Assembly (NCBI RefSeq): GCF_000314995.1
Contig: NZ_BAEO01000062.1
Location: forward strand, 124,001 to 188,000
Length of the DNA: 64,000 nucleotides
Source: Paraglaciecola arctica BSs20135
GTDB taxonomy: Bacteria > Pseudomonadota > Gammaproteobacteria > Enterobacterales > Alteromonadaceae
Reading direction: 5' to 3'
A program made the translations under genes and the position numbers. How positions within the stretch are numbered: position 1 is the first letter of the stretch; every line of letters starts with the position of its first letter. Below are positions 1 through 8,905 of the stretch, one piece after another. The notes below the pieces were generated by a model that saw only the letters and a list, made by a program, of their open reading frames with translations, did no database searches and was not told the DNA's origin.

Positions 1-2027
1 CAAATCACGTTTGGCACTAGTGCTACTATCGCCACTGATAGTCTTTTAAATAATACCCACATCACCAGTAGCAAGGCGATATAGACTATACCCAAAGTCA
101 AAATCTGTGAGTTAAATAGACGCTGCAATATGTCCTGATAGAGCACAAATAAATTAGTAAATTGATATTGATCTTCAGTAATACCATTGGTTTTTAGATC
201 GGCTCGCAAGTTTTCTAGATATTCTTTGCGATTAAATCCTTCAGTGCTGTCTTTTACTCTACTGCTTAGACGTAATTGCTGGTTTTCTAGTGAAAAATAA
301 CTGCCCAATAAAGTTTCTCGTAAATTATCATCGACTAAGCGGTAAATAGCGGTGAGTTCGTATTCAGTCAGCGGCCGACCTTGGTTTAACTTCATGGCTA
401 ATTCAGTAAAGTTAACCACTGAGGTGGTGTTGCCACTAGCTGGATATTGTTTGAGTATTGTTTGCGCGACTTGCAGTTGTTGAATACTTTTGGCACTTAA
501 GGCGAGATCAGTTTTCTGCATGTCTGGCGGAATATCAATAATAATATCGAAGGGAGTTGAGCCACCAAATTGTTGGTCAATAAAGGTTAATTCTTGATGA
601 GCTTGGGTATCTTCGGCAAAGTAGTTCAAAAAACTGTTTTCTACGCTGAGTCGGAATAAACCTAAAATAGCAATCACAGTCACAACCACAAACAAACCTA
701 TCACTTTAGCTGAGTGATTTAGGGTGATAGCAGATATCCCTTGAATAAATTGTTGGCTTAGTTTGTTGGGAGCTGCTTTTTGACTGCGGGGAAATAAACA
801 CAATAATGCCGGTAAAAATATCAATGAAAGTGCAATCGACACAAACATGGCAATGATCATCATCCAACCAAAACTCACCACTGGCTGAATGCCACTAAAA
901 ATAAGTGAGCCAAAGCCTACCGAAGTAGTGATGCCAGCGTAAAAGCAGGGTTTGATTTTCTCCCTTAATGTAGCGCTCACTAATTCTGCTTGTGTGGCTT
1001 GGGCGTCGTCATTGGCTAGTTGCCTATATTGCACTATGAGGTGCACACAAATGGCCAGAGTAAGAATTAATTGTAAGGCGATGAAGTTGGAAGAAATAAC
1101 AGTTGTGCGCAAATCAAAAATGCCAAATAGCCCCATGGTCATGATCACACTGATAGCACAACAGGCGATAGGGATAATCACCCAACGCCAGCTTCTAAAC
1201 AAAATAAACAACATAATACAAATGGCTAGGCCTATGGCGCTACCAAATAACTTGAGATCTGCACGGATAATATTGATCAGTTGGTGACCTAAAACGTAGG
1301 AGCCACCCAAATACACATTGGCGTTGTCTTTGACCGTATCGGCGAAGGCATAGATTTGTTCTATCTCTTGCTCACGCTCTTTGTTTAATTTTTGCTTAAT
1401 AGGGTCGGCTTGGGCTTTAAGGTGCTCGATCTCGGTTGCATCGTCATCGGTAAATTGGTTGCTTAAGCGTTTTTTATCAAGCTTAATAATGTTTGATTCA
1501 ATTTCGCTTAATTTAGCATCTTGTTTAAACACAATCTGAATGGAGGTCGCCGATATTTTTTGATTAACCAATAAGTCGGTAAAAATAGGATGGTGATCGA
1601 ATATTTGTCGCATTTTTTCATAACTAAATTGTTTGCTTTGCCAAGTCCACTGTTCAGGCTTAAGTTTGGGATCTAGCTCACTCATTTGCGATAACAAAGG
1701 CACATTTAATATATTGGTGACAGATTTTACTCTTGGTAAGGTTTCTAATTTTTGAGTTAAAACTTGGATATCTTCAAAGGTTTTGTCACTAAATACATCA
1801 TTTTGTTTGGGTTCATATGCTAATAAGATGAATTCATCTGGTGAAAATCTTTCATTCATTATCTGACTTTGAATGTACAGTTTGTTGTTTTTCACCAGTA
1901 ATGTTTCGGCTGAGGCATCTATTTTAAAATACTGTACAAACCAACCTAGGCAGAGAGTTAAAACCAATACAGATACTACTGTTATCAGTGGTTTTTGGGT
2001 TAGCCAAACTGTGCGTTGTTCAGTCAT
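1..2027 (-). CDS. MMPL/RND-superfamily exporter, partial (runs off left edge)
   Basis: Inner-membrane RND-superfamily (MMPL type) transporter, 675 residues visible; the C-terminus lies outside the window. The ATG at 2027-2025 overlaps the end of mlaA by 8 bp (ATGACTGA), so translation is probably coupled. Residues about 12-32 form the first membrane helix, followed by a large periplasmic loop, and the left end of the window reads as hydrophobic helices of the first membrane bundle and the middle of the protein. Exporters of this type found with MlaA are thought to move lipids between membranes. That role here is inference from the neighbour; the family call is firm. Confidence 0.85.
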   Translation of the reverse strand, partial: MTEQRTVWLTQKPLITVVSVLVLTLCLGWFVQYFKIDASAETLLVKNNKLYIQSQIMNERFSPDEFILLAYEPKQNDVFSDKTFEDIQVLTQKLETLPRVKSVTNILNVPLLSQMSELDPKLKPEQWTWQSKQFSYEKMRQIFDHHPIFTDLLVNQKISATSIQIVFKQDAKLSEIESNIIKLDKKRLSNQFTDDDATEIEHLKAQADPIKQKLNKEREQEIEQIYAFADTVKDNANVYLGGSYVLGHQLINIIRADLKLFGSAIGLAICIMLFILFRSWRWVIIPIACCAISVIMTMGLFGIFDLRTTVISSNFIALQLILTLAICVHLIVQYRQLANDDAQATQAELVSATLREKIKPCFYAGITTSVGFGSLIFSGIQPVVSFGWMMIIAMFVSIALSLIFLPALLCLFPRSQKAAPNKLSQQFIQGISAITLNHSAKVIGLFVVVTVIAILGLFRLSVENSFLNYFAEDTQAHQELTFIDQQFGGSTPFDIIIDIPPDMQKTDLALSAKSIQQLQVAQTILKQYPASGNTTSVVNFTELAMKLNQGRPLTEYELTAIYRLVDDNLRETLLGSYFSLENQQLRLSSRVKDSTEGFNRKEYLENLRADLKTNGITEDQYQFTNLFVLYQDILQRLFNSQILTLGIVYIALLLVMWVLFKRLSVAIVALVPNVI

Positions 2028-2913
2028 TCGATTGACCTTCAACTGTCACTGTTGCTTTAGGTGGCACTGGCGATCCATCCTCTTGATCTTGGTATTCTTT
2101 ATCTCTCAACAACGATTGCATATACATATTGCGGAAAAATGCGTAAGGATCTTCACTTTCTTTATATAGGGTTTCATAACTCGATGCCCTAGGAGAAAAC
2201 TCATGAAAGCCGTCATAAGTTTGAATATATTGGGTTTGTGGCGGATTTGATACGTAAGTAACAGGAGCAAATGTGGTTTCTGTCAGAGTAGATAAACCAT
2301 TTCTAATATCACTTTGTCCAAGTATAGGAAGCACAATGAAAGCCCCATAACTCACATCCCAAGTCGTCAAAGTATCGTTTAACGTCGCCCTATGGGGTTT
2401 AATATCAAACCAGGCATCGGCAGGGTCAAATATCCCCAGTACTCCAATGGTGCTATTGATTAAAAAGCGCCCTAAACTACTGCCTGTTTTAGTGCCGTTA
2501 GCTTGTAAAAGGTGATTAATAGCGTTTAAAGGCTCGCGCAAATTACTAAAAAACTGACTCACTGCTACTTCTGCAGGGTCGGGCATAATAGCAGTGTAAC
2601 CTTTGGAAAGTGGATTCATTACCCAGGTATAAACCACATGATTAAAGGCGAATATGGGGCGATTAATTGATTCAAACGGATCCTCAATCTGAGCAGGCTC
2701 ATAGCCCACTACTGTTGGGGCAATAGCCACAACTCCTTTTGTTGTCTGTATCTCAATCGAGTCCTCACTCTTAATAGCGGACTGGCTCTGAGCTATTCCC
2801 GTTTGAAATAGTTGACTTTGACGCTGTTCAAGCTCATTTTTGCTTGCGCAACCTGCGAGCATGGATACCAGCATCAGCACTGAGGTTGACCTTTTAACGT
2901 CATTGAAAGTCAT
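2020..2913 (-). CDS. mlaA: MlaA/VacJ family outer-membrane lipoprotein
   Basis: Outer-membrane lipoprotein that extracts phospholipids from the outer leaflet in the Mla lipid-asymmetry pathway. A lipobox LAGC places the lipidated Cys at residue 22. The MlaA domain covers about residues 75-235, beginning with the typical DPFESINRPIFAFNH stretch and including FLINSTIGVLGIFDPA. The C-terminal tail is longer than in E. coli MlaA and polar. It is the middle gene of a three-gene minus-strand operon (lipoprotein, mlaA, MMPL exporter). No MlaBCDEF genes are in the window, so the MMPL protein may be its inner-membrane partner. Confidence 0.93.
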   Translation of the reverse strand: MTFNDVKRSTSVLMLVSMLAGCASKNELEQRQSQLFQTGIAQSQSAIKSEDSIEIQTTKGVVAIAPTVVGYEPAQIEDPFESINRPIFAFNHVVYTWVMNPLSKGYTAIMPDPAEVAVSQFFSNLREPLNAINHLLQANGTKTGSSLGRFLINSTIGVLGIFDPADAWFDIKPHRATLNDTLTTWDVSYGAFIVLPILGQSDIRNGLSTLTETTFAPVTYVSNPPQTQYIQTYDGFHEFSPRASSYETLYKESEDPYAFFRNMYMQSLLRDKEYQDQEDGSPVPPKATVTVEGQSND

Positions 2914-2923
2914 CTTTTTTCCT

Positions 2924-3448
2924 CTATTTAAGATTATTACGCATATTTTTTGCTAGTTCTTGTGCATTAAACACCGTATTTGGGTTTTTAGCTTCGCCAC
3001 TTCCCATAGCAATTTGCAAGCTGGTGGATACTTTGCCTTCTACTTCGTAGGTTTCGATTCTAACTCCAGAGTAATCTGGGGTTACATAAGTCGAACACCC
3101 TAACAAACCACATTTACGTATCACTTTATTGCCTGTTGAACCCGACATAGCCATTTGTTGGTGAGTCTTAGTCTCTTGCTCTGTTTCACTATCCATTATA
3201 GTAAACCAGTCGTAACCATTTTTGCTGGTTAACTCTGCAGCACGTAACATGGCGTAATCTTTGATACGTGATTTTTCGGTAAAACGATTACCAACAAAAT
3301 CAATTCTATACTGAGTATCGGTTAATTTTGTTTCGGTGTAACCATATTCATTTTTTGTAGATGATTCTTGATAGAGGGTAGGTTGAGGCGCTGCACAACC
3401 CACTAAAAGCAATAAGCAACTCATGGAAAAACCAGTAAGATAACGCAT
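2924..3448 (-). CDS. CC0125/CC1285-type lipoprotein
   Basis: Predicted lipoprotein of 174 residues; the LLLVGC lipobox puts the lipidated Cys at residue 18. The segment YGYTETKLTDTQYRIDFVGN followed by RAAELTSKNGYDWF is the signature of the CC0125/CC1285 lipoprotein family, whose function is unknown. It ends 10 bp before mlaA and is the promoter-proximal gene of the mlaA-MMPL operon, suggesting an envelope role. Start chosen at the ATG before the signal peptide, with a GGAGAATATT ribosome site upstream. Confidence 0.75.
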   Translation of the reverse strand: MRYLTGFSMSCLLLLVGCAAPQPTLYQESSTKNEYGYTETKLTDTQYRIDFVGNRFTEKSRIKDYAMLRAAELTSKNGYDWFTIMDSETEQETKTHQQMAMSGSTGNKVIRKCGLLGCSTYVTPDYSGVRIETYEVEGKVSTSLQIAMGSGEAKNPNTVFNAQELAKNMRNNLK

Positions 3449-3621
3449 AATATTCTCCAGTGTACTTTACATGAATGCCAGACTGACACTCTTTCAAGGA
3501 ATACCTATCAAGAATTAAGCAAGACTATAACTCATTGTAATGTATGGGTATTTATAAAGTTATTCAGTCTTTACTAAACTATTAGAGCAATTTCTACAGA
3601 GCTATGAAGTAGATATTTCAT

Positions 3622-3637
3622 AGCCAATACAGTACCA
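3622..3637 (-). promoter_or_regulatory. Weak candidate sigma54 promoter for the mlaA operon
   Basis: On the minus strand TGGTACTGTATTGGCT has GG and GC separated by exactly 10 nt, as in -24/-12 promoters. It lies about 175 bp before the lipoprotein start, further than the other candidates in this window, and the -12 box is TGGC rather than TTGC. Listed as a possible member of the set only. Confidence 0.3.
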
Positions 3638-3668
3638 GTTGTGATCGGTTATATATCCATAGTTCAGG

Positions 3669-4631
3669 TTATTTAGTTTCTGGGCCATTATTAGCCACAT
3701 AGGCTCCTCTTTCACCTCGTGGTTTTTCATCCCCTGTGGTGGTGTCTTTAAGTGTTTGCAATTCCGATGCTGCATTTATCTCAGCCCCAAGCAAAATAGT
3801 GTATGCGGTGACATAAAACCACATCAGCAGAATAACTACTGAGCCCATGGAGCCATATGTTTCGTTGTAACTGGCGTACTCACTGATATAAAGGTTGAAA
3901 AAATATGACCCAACTAACCAAAACAAAGTGGCCAGCACAGCGCCAGGAGTGACCCAGCGCCATTTTGCTGATTCACGATGAGGTGCATATTTATATAAAC
4001 TGGCAAGAGATAAGTTGAATAAAAGTAATAAAGTTGGCCATGTGATCCAATCTACTAGAGATTGGTTGATTTCGCTTACCGAACTAAGCACTAATGGAAT
4101 ACCTACAATCAGCAATAACATTAGTAACATGATTAATACTGTCGCTAGGGTCAGTAATACACGTATTACTATCATTTTGAAAAAAGACCTGTTTTTACCT
4201 TCTTGGTAGGTGATGTTACAGGCAGTAATTAACGCAACCGAACCTTTGCCACCACTCCATAATGTTAATAGAAAACTAAAAATAAAGCCTAGGCTTAACG
4301 CTCTATTATCAGTCGACAATAGGTTTTTAATCTGAGCTTCCAATATTGCTCTACTTTGCTCGGGGATAACGCCCACCAAGAGGTTGATATGTTGATTAAG
4401 AGTTTCGTGATCGACAAAAAGTCCATACATGGATACTAATGCCGCTAATAAGGGAAAAATCGCCAGTAGGAAATAAAACGCCACTCCAGCTGCGATAAGC
4501 GACATATTATCTTGCTGGACTTTCTGCACCACGCGCTTAGATATCTGCCACCAATTAGCTAGCGAAAACTCTTGGGGGTGGCTAGCATCATTATCTGAAC
4601 TCATGTCACTTAACCTTTTTCTTGCTAACAT
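3669..4631 (-). CDS. YihY/BrkB family inner-membrane protein
   Basis: Integral membrane protein of the YihY/BrkB (UPF0761) family, 320 residues. The family motif region AAGVAFYFLLAIFPLLAALV lies near residues 46-65, followed by five further hydrophobic helices up to about residue 290; the C-terminus is polar. The family is often misnamed ribonuclease BN; its true function is unclear. An alternative start at 4604 (MSSDND) would remove nine residues. It stands alone on the minus strand between the mlaA operon and an mscS gene. Confidence 0.88.
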   Translation of the reverse strand: MLARKRLSDMSSDNDASHPQEFSLANWWQISKRVVQKVQQDNMSLIAAGVAFYFLLAIFPLLAALVSMYGLFVDHETLNQHINLLVGVIPEQSRAILEAQIKNLLSTDNRALSLGFIFSFLLTLWSGGKGSVALITACNITYQEGKNRSFFKMIVIRVLLTLATVLIMLLMLLLIVGIPLVLSSVSEINQSLVDWITWPTLLLLFNLSLASLYKYAPHRESAKWRWVTPGAVLATLFWLVGSYFFNLYISEYASYNETYGSMGSVVILLMWFYVTAYTILLGAEINAASELQTLKDTTTGDEKPRGERGAYVANNGPETK

Positions 4632-4746
4632 TATTTTTTAATTAAATCAGAATACAAAGATACGACGAAATTAGTTCACTTTTATATTGATGTTACTGTA
4701 ATAAGAACCTAAAGGGACAAGTCGCGTTATTAATGAAATCACTGAT

Positions 4747-5733
4747 TTAATCTGCGCCTTGGTCAGACTCAGTGTAATCAGAATCATTCTTTTCATCTGC
4801 ACGACTGCTATTTTTGCTATTGTCTACGTCTTCAAGCGTTTTATTGGGTTTAAGCATGCTATTTAATTTTTCGCCGCCTTTGGCACCAAAGTCCAAAGTA
4901 CGAATGGGAAAAGGGATCAAAATATCTGCATTCTCAAGGGCTTTTTTGACGCCAACTACGGCTTGGTGCCGAGCCTGCATAAACCCAGTCTCTCCAGGAT
5001 AATCAATCCAGAACCAAAGTAATAAGTTAACGCTACTATCACCGAAGTCCTTAGCAAAAACGGCTGTTTCTTGTTTTTTGATGACAAAATCGTATTGGTT
5101 AATTTGCTCTACAATCACTTCAGCCGCTTTTTCAGGGTCATCTGCATAAGAGATACCAACGGGCACTTCGACGCGTCTTACTCCATTGCTGGAGTAGTTG
5201 GTTAAAACGTTTCTAAATAATATCTTGTTTGGGATCACTTCTAACTGACCAAAAAACGTTTCAACCAGAGTATTTCGAAGGTTTATGGTTTTAACTGTGC
5301 CGAATACTTTGTCTGCTGCTACTACGTCGCCTATTTGAAATGGCTTTCGAATACCCATAGCTATGCCCGCAATCAGATTTTCTGTCATATCTTGAAATGC
5401 GAAGCCAATAGCTAAACCAACGATCCCTGCACCGGCCAGTAGGGATGTAACAGTGCCAGTTAACCCTAGGAAATCTAAGGCAATAAAAACACCTGCAATC
5501 AATATACACATTTTAAATATTGATGCTAAAAGGTTGGCAATTTGGATTGAATCTAGCGTTCTATGCAAAACTTTTGTTATCGTTTTGCCAGCGATTCTGG
5601 CGATAATTGAAAAGACGACAGCTATAAGTAATGCAACAACAATATTCGGGAGATGTTTAATAGCGGCTTCAAGCCAAGTTGTAAGTTTCTCGTCAATTAA
5701 ACTCCAAAACTTGTCAATTTTTAAAAATTCCAT
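4747..5733 (-). CDS. MscS-type small-conductance mechanosensitive channel
   Basis: Channel that releases solutes on hypo-osmotic shock. Helices at about residues 25-50, 68-88 and 90-125; the third is the Gly/Ala-rich pore helix (LLAGAGIVGLAIGFAFQD). The beta domain follows with FQIGDVVAADKVFGTVKTIN and VEVPVGISYADDPEKA, and the tail after residue 290 is charged and disordered. Length 328 is usual for a short MscS. It lies downstream of csbD on the same strand with a hairpin in the 65-bp gap, so the two are probably co-transcribed. A second MscS paralogue is at 8906-9913. Confidence 0.93.
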   Translation of the reverse strand: MEFLKIDKFWSLIDEKLTTWLEAAIKHLPNIVVALLIAVVFSIIARIAGKTITKVLHRTLDSIQIANLLASIFKMCILIAGVFIALDFLGLTGTVTSLLAGAGIVGLAIGFAFQDMTENLIAGIAMGIRKPFQIGDVVAADKVFGTVKTINLRNTLVETFFGQLEVIPNKILFRNVLTNYSSNGVRRVEVPVGISYADDPEKAAEVIVEQINQYDFVIKKQETAVFAKDFGDSSVNLLLWFWIDYPGETGFMQARHQAVVGVKKALENADILIPFPIRTLDFGAKGGEKLNSMLKPNKTLEDVDNSKNSSRADEKNDSDYTESDQGAD

Positions 5734-5762
5734 GATGCACCCTAGTGGTTATTGTTTTGACA

Positions 5763-5783
5763 GGCGCCATATAAAATGGCGCC
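5763..5783. repeat. Perfect hairpin between csbD and mscS
   Basis: GGCGCCAT at 5763-5770 pairs with ATGGCGCC at 5776-5783 over a 5-nt loop. The T tract follows on the plus strand, so it is not a classical terminator for the minus-strand csbD transcript. It may act as a processing or attenuation stem that sets a high csbD to mscS ratio, or terminate plus-strand transcription. Confidence 0.6.
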
Positions 5784-5798
5784 GTTTTTACTTAACAC

Positions 5799-5990
5799 TT
5801 AAGATTGTAATTTCTCGAATTCCTTTTTTGCTTCATCTTTAGCCATTCCGTACTTTTCTTGCATCTTGCCTTGAAACTTTTCAAGATTACCGTCGATTTC
5901 CTGTAAGTCATCGTCGCTTAATTTACCCCAACTAGCCTTCAATGAACCTGATACTTGTTTCCACTTACCTTTAATGATGTCGTTATTCAT
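5799..5990 (-). CDS. CsbD family stress protein
   Basis: Small hydrophilic protein of 63 residues matching CsbD (KGKWKQVSGSLKASWGKLSDDDL, with the closing KDEAKKEFEK). Members are general-stress proteins, abundant in stationary phase or under osmotic stress; the biochemical role is unknown. A good ribosome site (AGGAG) lies 8 bp before the ATG. It is upstream of mscS on the same strand. A -24-like box lies at 6077-6092. Confidence 0.9.
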   Translation of the reverse strand: MNNDIIKGKWKQVSGSLKASWGKLSDDDLQEIDGNLEKFQGKMQEKYGMAKDEAKKEFEKLQS

Positions 5991-6076
5991 AATGTTATGC
6001 TCCTAAATTAGTTAACAGTTGGTTAAAAAAGAACGCGCTATAACGGGCGCATTAAATATATTTTCACCCTACACAT

Positions 6077-6092
6077 ATCAAGTCCTATGCCA
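6077..6092 (-). promoter_or_regulatory. Degenerate sigma54-like site upstream of csbD
   Basis: Minus-strand TGGCATAGGACTTGAT has a full -24 box (TGGCATA, the same as the yqjD promoter) and TTG at -12, but the conserved C of GC is A. It lies about 87 bp before the csbD ATG. Either a weakened -24/-12 promoter or chance. Confidence 0.3.
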
Positions 6093-6299
6093 ACGTCTTA
6101 ACTTATTGATTAATATGCTAAAAAATAAATAATCGAAAAAATATAGCGAACTTATTGTGTAATTTTTACAGGAACCGAGAATTTTTGTCTGAGTCATCAG
6201 TTTTTTGTCGAGTTGTTTATCATCACATTTTTTATAACTACATTATAAAATTCAATATAATCAGTTGGTTAGGGAGTTTTATTGGTTTAGGTTAGTCAG

Positions 6300-6315
6300 T
6301 GGTATAAGGTTTGCT
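6300..6315 (+). promoter_or_regulatory. Candidate sigma54 promoter of yqaE operon
   Basis: TGGTATAAGGTTTGCT matches the -24/-12 consensus TGGCACG-N4-TTGCW with GG and GC exactly 10 nt apart. The expected transcript start is near 6326, giving a leader of about 108 nt before yqaE that contains three 12-bp repeats. Confidence 0.6.
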
Positions 6316-6324
6316 GCACTGTTG

Positions 6325-6367
6325 ATGAGCAAGATTTCATGAGCAAGATTAGATGATGAACAAGATT
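6325..6367 (+). repeat. Three 12-bp direct repeats in the yqaE leader
   Basis: ATGAGCAAGATT at 6325-6336 and 6339-6350 and ATGAACAAGATT at 6356-6367. Each copy begins with ATG and opens a minimal reading frame (MSKIS-stop, MSKIR-stop, MNKIINPM-stop). No clear ribosome site precedes them. They could be protein- or RNA-binding repeats, or leader peptides. Confidence 0.55.
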
Positions 6368-6433
6368 ATAAATCCTATGTAGTTCATCAAACTAATCCAG
6401 CTCAACTCACTTATTATTTTTAAGGATTAACCA

Positions 6434-6592
6434 ATGGATATTATTCGTATTATTTTCGCGCTTTTGTTACCTCCCGTAGGCGTATTTTTACAAGTTGGGT
6501 TTTCTGGGGCTTTTTTTCTTAACATATTGTTGACGCTGCTTGGTTATATACCGGGTATTATTCATGCCGTTTGGATAATAGCTAAACGCTAA
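6434..6592 (+). CDS. yqaE: YqaE/Pmp3 family small membrane protein
   Basis: A 52-residue proteolipid with two hydrophobic helices (about 4-24 and 27-49) and the hallmark LLPPVGVFLQVG of the Pmp3/YqaE family (PF01679), linked to membrane-potential maintenance and salt or cold stress. An AAGG ribosome site lies before the ATG. Its stop overlaps the start of the DUF748 gene by one base (TAATG), so the pair is translationally coupled. Confidence 0.93.
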   Translation: MDIIRIIFALLLPPVGVFLQVGFSGAFFLNILLTLLGYIPGIIHAVWIIAKR

Positions 6593-7776
6593 TGTTTGAC
6601 CAAAATACACAGCAAAAAGCCGTTAAGAAAACGGCCTTAGGTATCAGTAATAATAGCTTTGGAAAACTCTCTGTTGTGACTCTGCTTACTGTGCTTGTAG
6701 TGTTCATTGCCCTCAGACTAACTGCGCCTACCATTATCACTTGGTATGCTAACCGGGCTATCGAGCGAACCCCGGCTATTGTAGGCTCTGTAGATGATGT
6801 TGACTTGGCGTTGATAGCAGGTAATTACAGTATCAAGGGCGTGAATATTCGACAACTCGGGGACAAGGAAACCTTTCCGCTTTTCATAGCTGATCGCGTG
6901 AATGTATCGATACTTTGGAGCGAATTATTCTGGGGCGAATTGGTAACTGAAATAACTGTTATTAAGCCAACTATAGGCCTTTATGACAGGCCAGACGATA
7001 AAGTATTTGAAGACAGTGCGATAACCGACGAAAAAACATGGATTGGTTTAGTCCGTGATCTCACTCCTTTTGCCATCGATAAATTAACTGTTGAAAATGG
7101 CACTTTTATTATGGATGCCCAGGCGCAACTTAAGCGTTCAGAATTTAGTGTGCAAAACATCCAGCTGATAGTGACAAATATTGCCAATGCAAGCGTTACT
7201 GACACTGTTGCTATAGCTAAGATGACAGGTGACATTCAAAATCAGGCACAACTAAAGTTATCTGCGAATTTTGATCCAAATACCAACAAGCCCACCTTTG
7301 ACATCAATATTGAGATGGAAAGGTTACCCGTTTCCTACATTGATTCTTTAATGAAATTCTACGCCCCTTTTGATCTAGAAGCAGGGCAAATTGAATTGGC
7401 TAGCGAGTTAAAGTCTGTAAATGGTAAAGTCACCGGTGATGTTCAGGCAGGGATCTACAAATTGGATGTTTTCTCTTGGCATGAAGATGTGGTTGAGGAT
7501 GGTGACAATCCCATTCAATTAATTTTCGACATGATAGGCGGGGCGCTAGCTAGTCTGTTAGAGAGTGGTGATAAATATTTAATCGCAACACGTGTATCCA
7601 TTGAAGGGTCACTTGATGATCCTGATGTATCTACCTTTGATGCGCTTTTAGGAATACTTAAAAACGCATTTATTGAAGCCTATAGCCTGAAAGTAGAAGA
7701 CTCTGTTAGTGGATTGGAAGAGCCTCTTAGCGACAATAAAGAGTCTCCTAAAGCTAAGGCAGAGGTTGAGTCATAG
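6592..7776 (+). CDS. DUF748/AsmA-like membrane-anchored protein
   Basis: 394 residues with one N-terminal membrane helix (about 25-45) and a long periplasmic part. The segment from about residue 70 (IAGNYSIKGVNIRQLG, RVNVSILWSELFWGELV, ITVIKPTIGLYDRP) matches the AsmA/DUF748 fold seen in bridge-like lipid-transport proteins. It is coupled to yqaE by a TAATG overlap and ends 1 bp before the convergent endonuclease-like gene. A role in envelope lipid homeostasis is inference. Confidence 0.75.
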   Translation: MFDQNTQQKAVKKTALGISNNSFGKLSVVTLLTVLVVFIALRLTAPTIITWYANRAIERTPAIVGSVDDVDLALIAGNYSIKGVNIRQLGDKETFPLFIADRVNVSILWSELFWGELVTEITVIKPTIGLYDRPDDKVFEDSAITDEKTWIGLVRDLTPFAIDKLTVENGTFIMDAQAQLKRSEFSVQNIQLIVTNIANASVTDTVAIAKMTGDIQNQAQLKLSANFDPNTNKPTFDINIEMERLPVSYIDSLMKFYAPFDLEAGQIELASELKSVNGKVTGDVQAGIYKLDVFSWHEDVVEDGDNPIQLIFDMIGGALASLLESGDKYLIATRVSIEGSLDDPDVSTFDALLGILKNAFIEAYSLKVEDSVSGLEEPLSDNKESPKAKAEVES

Positions 7777-7777
7777 C

Positions 7778-8743
7778 TTAATCTTCTTCGTAAACTAGCT
7801 CGCTAAGTAGAGGGAAGTGGTCAGAATCAATGGATGGCATTCTCTGGATTGTACCTAAGGTAAAGTGGTCGCTATGGAAAATATGGTCTAGAGGCCACCT
7901 CAAAAAAGGATAATCTGCATGGAAAGTGTTAAACATACCTCGGCCCATTCTAGGGTCCTTTAAACCACTAATGCGTCTAAAAGCTCGGGTTGTTGGTGAC
8001 CAAGCTACATCATTTAAATCTCCAGTGACAATAGTAGGTTCAGTTTTATCCGCCACCTCTCGTGCTATTAAGAGTAATTCTCTATCTCTAGGTGTAGAAC
8101 GCTCATTTTCAGTCGGACTGGGAGGGGCTGGATGCAGGAAGTGACACTTGACCCTAAGTTCATTTTTTAACATTAAATAACAATGAATCGATGGTACGCC
8201 GTCTTCAATCAGATCCCGTACTTTCACATCTTCTAATGCATATTTACTGTAAAGATGCATGCCATACAAGTTGTCCAAAGGTTGATTAACTCTGTGGGGA
8301 TAATCGATATGGATAGGTTCCATGGCCTCTTGCCACCAAGTATCCGTTTCGAGAGTGACAATAACATCCGGTTGATGCAACAAAACCAACTCAATTAACT
8401 TTTCAGCAGAATGGTTTGGCATCAATACGTTACTGGTTAATATTTTAATAGACTGAGCATGGTTTGATGCCTGTGCTTTAGGCACTTTTATCGGGTAAAG
8501 TCGTGTGTAAGGAAATATCCAGGCAAGTTGATAAATCGAGACTAAGCCATTAGTTATCACTAAAGCAATTTGTGTAATTGGCGAGGCAATAAATAAACTT
8601 GCTACTAATAAACAAATTGTAATAACAGCAATTTGTACTCTAGGAAATTCCCATACTCGGCAAAGCCAGTGGTTTGATGGCAGCAATGGTGCCAATGTTA
8701 CGCATAGCATAGTGATGGTAAGAATTATTATCAAAGCTTCCAA
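7778..8743 (-). CDS. Endonuclease/exonuclease/phosphatase family protein, membrane-anchored
   Basis: 321 residues with hydrophobic N-terminal helices (about 2-20, 33-55 and 58-78), then an EEP-fold hydrolase domain from about residue 95. The catalytic signatures are present: NVLMPNH, VTLETD (metal-binding Glu), the HPAPP His, GDLNDVAWSPTTR, and the closing DSDHFPL. Proteins of this layout cleave phosphodiester or phospholipid head groups; the substrate is unknown. Convergent with the DUF748 gene, and its 5' side is shared with the divergent mscS gene. Confidence 0.88.
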   Translation of the reverse strand: MEALIIILTITMLCVTLAPLLPSNHWLCRVWEFPRVQIAVITICLLVASLFIASPITQIALVITNGLVSIYQLAWIFPYTRLYPIKVPKAQASNHAQSIKILTSNVLMPNHSAEKLIELVLLHQPDVIVTLETDTWWQEAMEPIHIDYPHRVNQPLDNLYGMHLYSKYALEDVKVRDLIEDGVPSIHCYLMLKNELRVKCHFLHPAPPSPTENERSTPRDRELLLIAREVADKTEPTIVTGDLNDVAWSPTTRAFRRISGLKDPRMGRGMFNTFHADYPFLRWPLDHIFHSDHFTLGTIQRMPSIDSDHFPLLSELVYEED

Positions 8744-8815
8744 TATTTTTACCCTTTCTTAGTATTATTATGAAAAATATGTCTACTTACCTTCGATAAG
8801 TAACGCTGTAATTTA

Positions 8816-8831
8816 CGGCATTAAATTTGCT
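8816..8831 (+). promoter_or_regulatory. Candidate sigma54 promoter of mscS (8906)
   Basis: CGGCATTAAATTTGCT has exact GG-N10-GC spacing and a perfect TTTGCT -12 box; only the first T of TGG is replaced. It lies 75 bp before the ATG. Confidence 0.5.
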
Positions 8832-8905
8832 GGTAAATATTAACATTAGGCTTAAGTAAGCAATCTGAAAAATACACCGTTAATTACAATGAAAAGGTCA
8901 ATTAT

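Noticed and set aside
952-1287. Plus-strand frame over the MMPL exporter
   Set aside because: The minus strand is one open frame from 2027 to the window edge with exporter features.
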